This document shows, one piece after another, positions 9,122 to 13,776 of a DNA stretch of 13,776 nt (position 1 is the first letter of the stretch; every line of letters starts with the position of its first letter). The position numbers and the translations under genes are program-made. Source of the stretch: Dipetalonema caudispina (Eukaryota > Nematoda > Chromadorea > Rhabditida > Onchocercidae); the NCBI GenBank assembly GCA_013365325.1, contig JABVXV010000702.1, positions 1-13,776 of the forward strand, read 5' to 3'. The notes under the pieces are model-generated. The model saw only the letters and a program-made list of their open reading frames with translations. It ran no database searches and was not told the origin of the DNA.

Positions 9122-11684
9122 CGATAACTATATCTAAATAAAATTAATTTGTGTTGCAGAATTATTCTCATTTAAGTGATTATCATATAACTTGTAATTT
9201 GATGAAAGTTGCAATGTGTAACACAAATCATTTGTTTATAATTATCCTTACTTATGACACGATTGTAAAATAATGTGTTTCGTTATCCATATTTACCAAA
9301 GTATTTCTGACATATCATGATAATAAATCATATTTAACTTAATCCTAACCATATTTATGAAAGGATTGCTACATAATAGCCTTTATTATCTATGCTTAAG
9401 ACAAGATCGTAACAACAGGCTTTTGTTATTGCAACAATGTGCTTCTTGTAAACCGCTCCCACTCAACATATACGATTATATACATGTAAGTGTCGCACTG
9501 ATGTAACGCCAAATCATATTGTAACGTCTACTGGTACTAATTCCTCTGTTACTTAACTGAATTTTCACTGAGCTATTTGTTTGTGACACACGGCTAAGAG
9601 AACCGCACTGTCTCCAACTAAAATACAATTTTTTTTCTACCACAAGAAAAAATCTTCACGACACTAATTGTGATAGCAATTTTGAATGATATTGGATTCA
9701 GTTTAACAAGCATTTAGAAAGGGAGAAACCACAGGCTTATACTAATATAATTCCTAATTTTAATTGCTATATTAGGAACTTTGCTGATGAGAACTGGCAG
9801 TTATACGGTTAGAGCTAGTTTGGATTTAGTGAAAATTAATGTTCTTATCTGTACGGCGTTGTTGCTTAAAATAAAGAGATAAATTCGCACTGTTCCGCTA
9901 AGTTTATTGCAAAAATAAAATTTGATGATATCATTTCTCTTCATTTCTTTGTAAATAATCATTAATTCTATATGACAAACCGGATCCTAAGGATAATTCC
10001 TTCACAAATTTTGAGAATAAGAATCCCAAGCAGTGTAATGTGGATAAATGAATTAATGAAATCTCTTCCATCTGATGGTCTAAACTTCACTTTGTCATGA
10101 TCCCAATTGCTTCCAAGAACCTTGTTTTAACCGTGTTTGAACCAATCGTGTTCGGATATTCCTTCGTTGGAAATTCGACGTTGAAGAAGAATTCTTTGAT
10201 GTTTATAGCTGCTTGTCAAACATATGTTACACTAAAGTGTCTCATTTAGTTCTTTTTCATACAGGAATTTTTTCTAATTTCTTGAGCGGTTTGTTCCCTA
10301 CTGATTTCCAAATCATTATTTAAGCGGCAAATAGAGGAAAGGAGAGGATATTATACTAACATCGAATCTTGAACATTGTTTAACCAAGGAAATCTACTGG
10401 CCATTCAGTATCTGCGTAGATAATTTTACCTTTCGTAAAGGTCTCTTTCAATTAATTCATCCTCCTAACCTCGATGTATTAGAATTCATATAATATTATC
10501 GTTTGTTTCAAATTTTTAACTATCAAAACTGTATTATGCATTTGTAAAAAGCTATCGGAGTGTTGTTCGCCAAAGTGAAATTCAATATAAGCTATCAAGA
10601 ATCAAGGAGGCAACTGATTTGAATGAAAATCTAATATTTTAATTTATTGATGGTGCAACAGATAGATTTTCTTGATTGAAATCGATATAGCAATGCTAAA
10701 TCCATTTTCTAAAATTTTAACTTGAATATGACAGAAGTTGTAAGAGTGGTTTGAAAACAACGCGATTCGTCCAATTGCATCATTTTATTTAATTTGAGGT
10801 GAAATGAAACAACAACATATTGTATTCTCAATTTAATTTACCTCGTAAAGTTTCTGCTGCATAACTTTACCTACTACTTTAATCTCTTTGGTTTTTTTGA
10901 ATTTCTGACTGCGATTCATTTAATGCCTTGTTCTCTTCCATCTGTTCATTGTTATGAAATAACATTGATTTCAATTATGCTGTACTATTTATGCAAAATA
11001 TATGAACAGTTGTCAATATATTTTGTATAGTTAATTATCTTCCATCACGTAGACGAAAATTTGGTAAGGAATTTGGATAGGACTAAGAACAACTTTGCCT
11101 TGTAAAAATGGTTTTGCAGAGAAATAGATGAATGATGGTATTAGCAGGATCTGCTATGATTTTCTCCAACATGCCGTAAAATTATGAAACTTGTATTTAA
11201 CACACGTATACATATATAGTTATATGAAAAAATGAGTATAAGTTATTGGCTTTATTCTTCAACCATAATTTCAACCTTATGGTTCTATTGTCAATAAAGA
11301 TCTTCTACGGTGTTATACTACACTACTAACATTTACTTCCAATCGAAGCATTCCCTGATCGATTATCCCTAAAGCGATCAACTCCATTATTGACCAGCAA
11401 TTCAATATTCTAAAAAAGGATGAAAATAACCTTCAACTAATATTCGAATGTGCAAAATCCAAATTCTCCCAAATCAACCAACAAAATCCGCGACACTATA
11501 TATCATTTTGATGCTCATTCCTAGCAGTTTTGCATTTAGATTTAGGAAATAATATTGATTTGAAATTCGACATTTACTTTATCAGTAAAACAGAATGTTG
11601 CAAATATCATATTCCAACCAACTAATGCTTTAGAATTAAACGAACTGAGTTCTGAATTTTTTCTCATTCGACGTATTCACCAAA
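9122..11684. other. Intergenic, no gene recognised
   Basis: Some parts (9430-9600, 10020-10240, 10540-10640) are slightly less AT-rich. A 40-codon plus-strand frame at 10520-10642 and a frame of about 50 codons on the minus strand around 9970-10130 have protein-like composition, but I recognise no family and find no linked exons. Confidence 0.5.
9751..9778. repeat. Inverted repeat, 8-bp perfect stem
   Basis: TTCCTAAT (9751-9758) pairs with ATTAGGAA (9771-9778) around a 12-base loop. A competing pairing exists between CTAATATA (9742-9749) and TATATTAG (9768-9775). No gene is adjacent; could be chance. Confidence 0.5.
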
Positions 11685-11757
11685 AATGAGGTGTATTTAA
11701 ATAATATGACTAAACTGTTAATATTATTCTTGATAACAAAGTATAAAATTCTAGAGA
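11685..11757 (+). repeat. Diverged dispersed repeat, copy 1
   Basis: The stretch beginning AATGAGGTG and running through ATTTAAATAATAT to TTCTTGATAA matches 12119-12170 with about 6 mismatches in 52 bases; similarity fades toward a shared TTCTAGA. It explains why minus-strand open frames over the two places encode similar short peptides (LVILFKYTS and LVILFKFTS). No transposase or terminal repeats are visible. Confidence 0.7.
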
Positions 11758-12118
11758 AAAAATTTTTATTCATCGGAATAAACAAATTTATTTTTTGCTG
11801 CCAAAAATATTCATAATCCATAATCACAATGAGCGGATAATATGATAACTTTTTTGACAATCATTAACTAATTGCCAAATTGAGGAAGCAATCAAATGCT
11901 TCTTTACATTGAAATATAAATCAAAACAGAAACGTCAATGAATTTTGATCCCTTGTTTGATTTTATGCAAATTACGTACTAGACATTTTCATCTAATAGC
12001 AAGCAATCTTGTTTTATTTAAATAATATCAATGATTGCAAAATCACAGCTTCGTTGAAACATTTCTGTGTTACTTCATTTGGTTTGTGATAATAATAACT
12101 TAGAGTGAAGTAATTTCC

Positions 12119-12196
12119 AATGAGGTGAATTTAAATAATATAACTAAATTCGTAATATAATTCTTGATAATATAAAAAGATGTAGATTTTCTAGAA
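12119..12196 (+). repeat. Diverged dispersed repeat, copy 2
   Basis: Direct-orientation partner of 11685-11757, 434 bases further on. The core is 52 bases; beyond it the two copies differ by small insertions before realigning at TTCTAGA. A 13-base piece of the same core (ATTTAAATAATAT) recurs at 12016-12028. Probably an old local duplication or a short repeat-family fragment. Confidence 0.7.
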
Positions 12197-13194
12197 TTTA
12201 TCTGACAAGCCTGAAAAAGAGTTAAAGATAGAAACGGAAAAGAATTGATTAAAAGAAATGTTTCGTTGCGCTTTCTGAGGTGAATTTCAGAAAACAATTG
12301 TTTAGGTAATGAATAGACTCAATTAATACAATGATATGTGAGTAATTAGAATATCAGTCACAATGGAAGTGGAATTTCCTCTTTATTCATTTCAATAGAT
12401 TTAGTTTTGTGTTATTTCTAGAACTTTGTCAGATAGCATTAGTACAGTTTTCCATTAATTTTGCTGAATTAACAAGGAGAATTAAATAAAAATCATTGAT
12501 ATATGCAAAGGAACACATAATTGAAATATCAATAAATATTCGCTGCAAGGATCCAAGCTATTTGGCATGATCAATGTTTTGTTATCAATTGCTATAATAT
12601 CGGAAAAAGTATAATCCCAAATCTAACAAATCAATAAAGTCTGCGAACTTCATAGAATTCGATCAGCGAAGTACTATCTTTTATTTTACTTTTTAATAAG
12701 CACAATAAAAGTATAAGTTAAAATACACGGTTTAATAATTCTCGTATATCAGACTAAATTTCGAACTTTTCCAACATCTGCCTTATTATTTTAGTTTACA
12801 TTTCCAAATGCATATTAATTATTTAATTATTTAAAAACTGTAATAATATATATATATATATGCGATGAAGTGAAATATACCATGCAAATAATCTAATTTA
12901 ACTAAAATCCGAGGAATGACATCAAATGAAATTTTTTTAAATATTTGAAACTCAATGAGCAACAACAATATTTGAGTAATTGTGTAAAGAATTCGTTCCA
13001 TTGCTAAATTCATTCAATTTCCTGTTTCAAATATTACTATTGATCATTTGTTTATAAGCTTTACTGGATCATATGTTTATATATATATCAATGTATATAT
13101 TATTACAGTTCTATACAAAAGATTAGAATAATAATTATGCTAAATTAATGAACGAAATAGCGAAACAAATTGACGAGATCCTGGGAATTAATAC
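12197..13194. other. Intergenic upstream of the second receptor's 3' end, no gene seen
   Basis: Very AT-rich with (AT)n tracts at 12846-12861 and 13079-13088. The second receptor's poly(A) site should lie in the right part, but no canonical AATAAA (TTTATT on plus) is present close to its stop; variant hexamers are too common to choose from. The minus-strand frame at 12831-13013 is low-complexity hydrophobic and not convincing. Confidence 0.5.
12846..12861. repeat. (AT)8 microsatellite
   Basis: Uninterrupted alternating A and T, sixteen bases. A shorter (AT)5 tract sits at 13079-13088. Simple sequence in an AT-rich background. Confidence 0.9.
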
Positions 13195-13259
13195 GAAGAG
13201 CTAAATTTGACGAATAATTTGTGTCATTATCATTTGAGAATTCTTGTTGAAAATTGGGA
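13195..13259 (-). other. 3' flank of the second receptor, conserved with the first
   Basis: Immediately after the TGA, this stretch matches 1132-1200 in order and orientation relative to the gene. Key shared words are GCTAAATTTGACGAAT and TGAAAATTGG. It marks the minimum extent of the duplicated segment. Confidence 0.6.
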
Positions 13260-13776
13260 TCAGATCAACTTGCAAATCAACTGAAGTTTAGTTTTCAGAA
13301 ATTTTGCTCCTCTCCTAATGCGTTCTGCTAATGAAACATTAATAGATACATTCTGGATCGATTGAGCCAGAGCATTAGTCTTTTCGATTGCAATTTTTAA
13401 GCGAAAACGTAAGAAAGACTTCATGGCTTTGCGAGCCTGTTTGTTGTATATGAAATAGATTGTTGGTGGTAAGGAACGATTGAAAATGGTGTAGCAATTA
13501 ATGAAGACACCTAATGGTAGCTTGGCTTTTTCATCAAAAATTGACAACACAATTGGTGGCAAAAAGTTGAAAATAAGAATTGCGATTTCATATGAGCCAC
13601 AAATTAATATCGCCTGAATTAACATTATCTGCTCATAATTGCTAGTACTCGCCGCACCCGTTGCATTTCTGCCACATTCAGCACATGTTGCTAAAAGTTC
13701 CGAATATATTTATTTAATGTAACAAAAAAAAAGAAAGCGAAATAATTAAGATTTAGAAAAATTTAATGAATATGGA
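13260..13776 (-). CDS. Second Srx-like receptor GPCR, partial: last exon only, 5' part outside window
   Basis: Only the terminal exon (13690-13260) is in the window; 13691-13776 reads as the 3' end of the preceding intron. The acceptor is TTTTAG at 13696-13691 and the exon enters in phase 1, as in the first receptor. The exon encodes 142 residues: a 20-residue lead-in ending NYEQ, TM6, a short loop, TM7 with VFINCYTIFNR and PPTIYFIYNKQA, then a long basic cytoplasmic tail ending at TGA. From NYEQ to NKQA (69 positions) I count about 38 identical to the first receptor, so the two are paralogues. Unlike its neighbour it keeps an open tail of about 30 residues after the point where the other stops, rich in Lys, Arg and Leu. 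Its role, by family, is a chemosensory-type membrane receptor of unknown ligand. Upstream exons, and so intactness of the gene, cannot be judged here. Confidence 0.85.

Noticed and set aside
10100..10220. Minus-strand peptide faintly like a Tc1/mariner transposase segment (RNIRTRL)
   Set aside because: The resemblance is limited to a few residues; no catalytic motif, terminal inverted repeats or TA duplication could be found nearby.
10520..10642. 40-codon plus-strand frame with a basic, helical-looking peptide
   Set aside because: Too short to rise above chance, no clear acceptor or donor, no recognised family.
11340..11405. Minus-strand peptide resembling an ankyrin repeat (NIELLVNNGVD)
   Set aside because: Only about 27 codons between stops, no second repeat and no splice partners.

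Overview
This is AT-rich, intron-containing, low-density nuclear DNA from a nematode, most likely a spirurid or filarial parasite. Three things support that: two genes for nematode-type seven-transmembrane chemoreceptors (serpentine, Srx-like); one gene for a secreted protein with a nematode DB module; and splice acceptors of the nematode TTTTCAG / TTTAG type. No tRNA, rRNA, CRISPR array, bacterial operon or complete transposon could be recognised. All gene models were spliced by eye from reading frame, phase and family motifs, so exon edges are predictions.

Layout. (1) 1-1298: 3' flank of the first receptor gene, with a candidate poly(A) signal at 922-927. (2) 1299-3593, minus strand: a complete five-exon Srx-like receptor of about 357 residues; all four introns are phase 1. 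(3) 3606-7343: long AT-rich intergenic stretch with no convincing gene. (4) 7344-8331, plus strand: a three-exon gene for a small secreted DB-module protein with 12 cysteines in the mature part. (5) 8332-13259: intergenic DNA with an exact 115-bp tandem duplication at 8891-9120, a diverged repeat pair near 11.7 and 12.1 kb and short (AT)n tracts. (6) 13260-13776, minus strand: last exon and part of the preceding intron of a second receptor, a paralogue of the first; the rest lies beyond the right edge.

The two receptors are in the same orientation about 10 kb apart and share their last-exon splice phase, a fixed 20-residue lead-in to TM6, the TM6/TM7 core and part of their 3' flank, so they come from a duplication. 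They have since diverged: the first has an in-frame TAG where the second has CAG, which removes a C-terminal tail of about 29 residues, and it has Gly where related receptors carry the Arg of the DRY/NRF motif at the end of TM3. The DB-module gene between them is on the opposite strand and has no evident functional link. I do not see a new multi-gene system. The points most worth checking are the altered G-protein-coupling motif, the tail truncation and the perfect tandem duplication.
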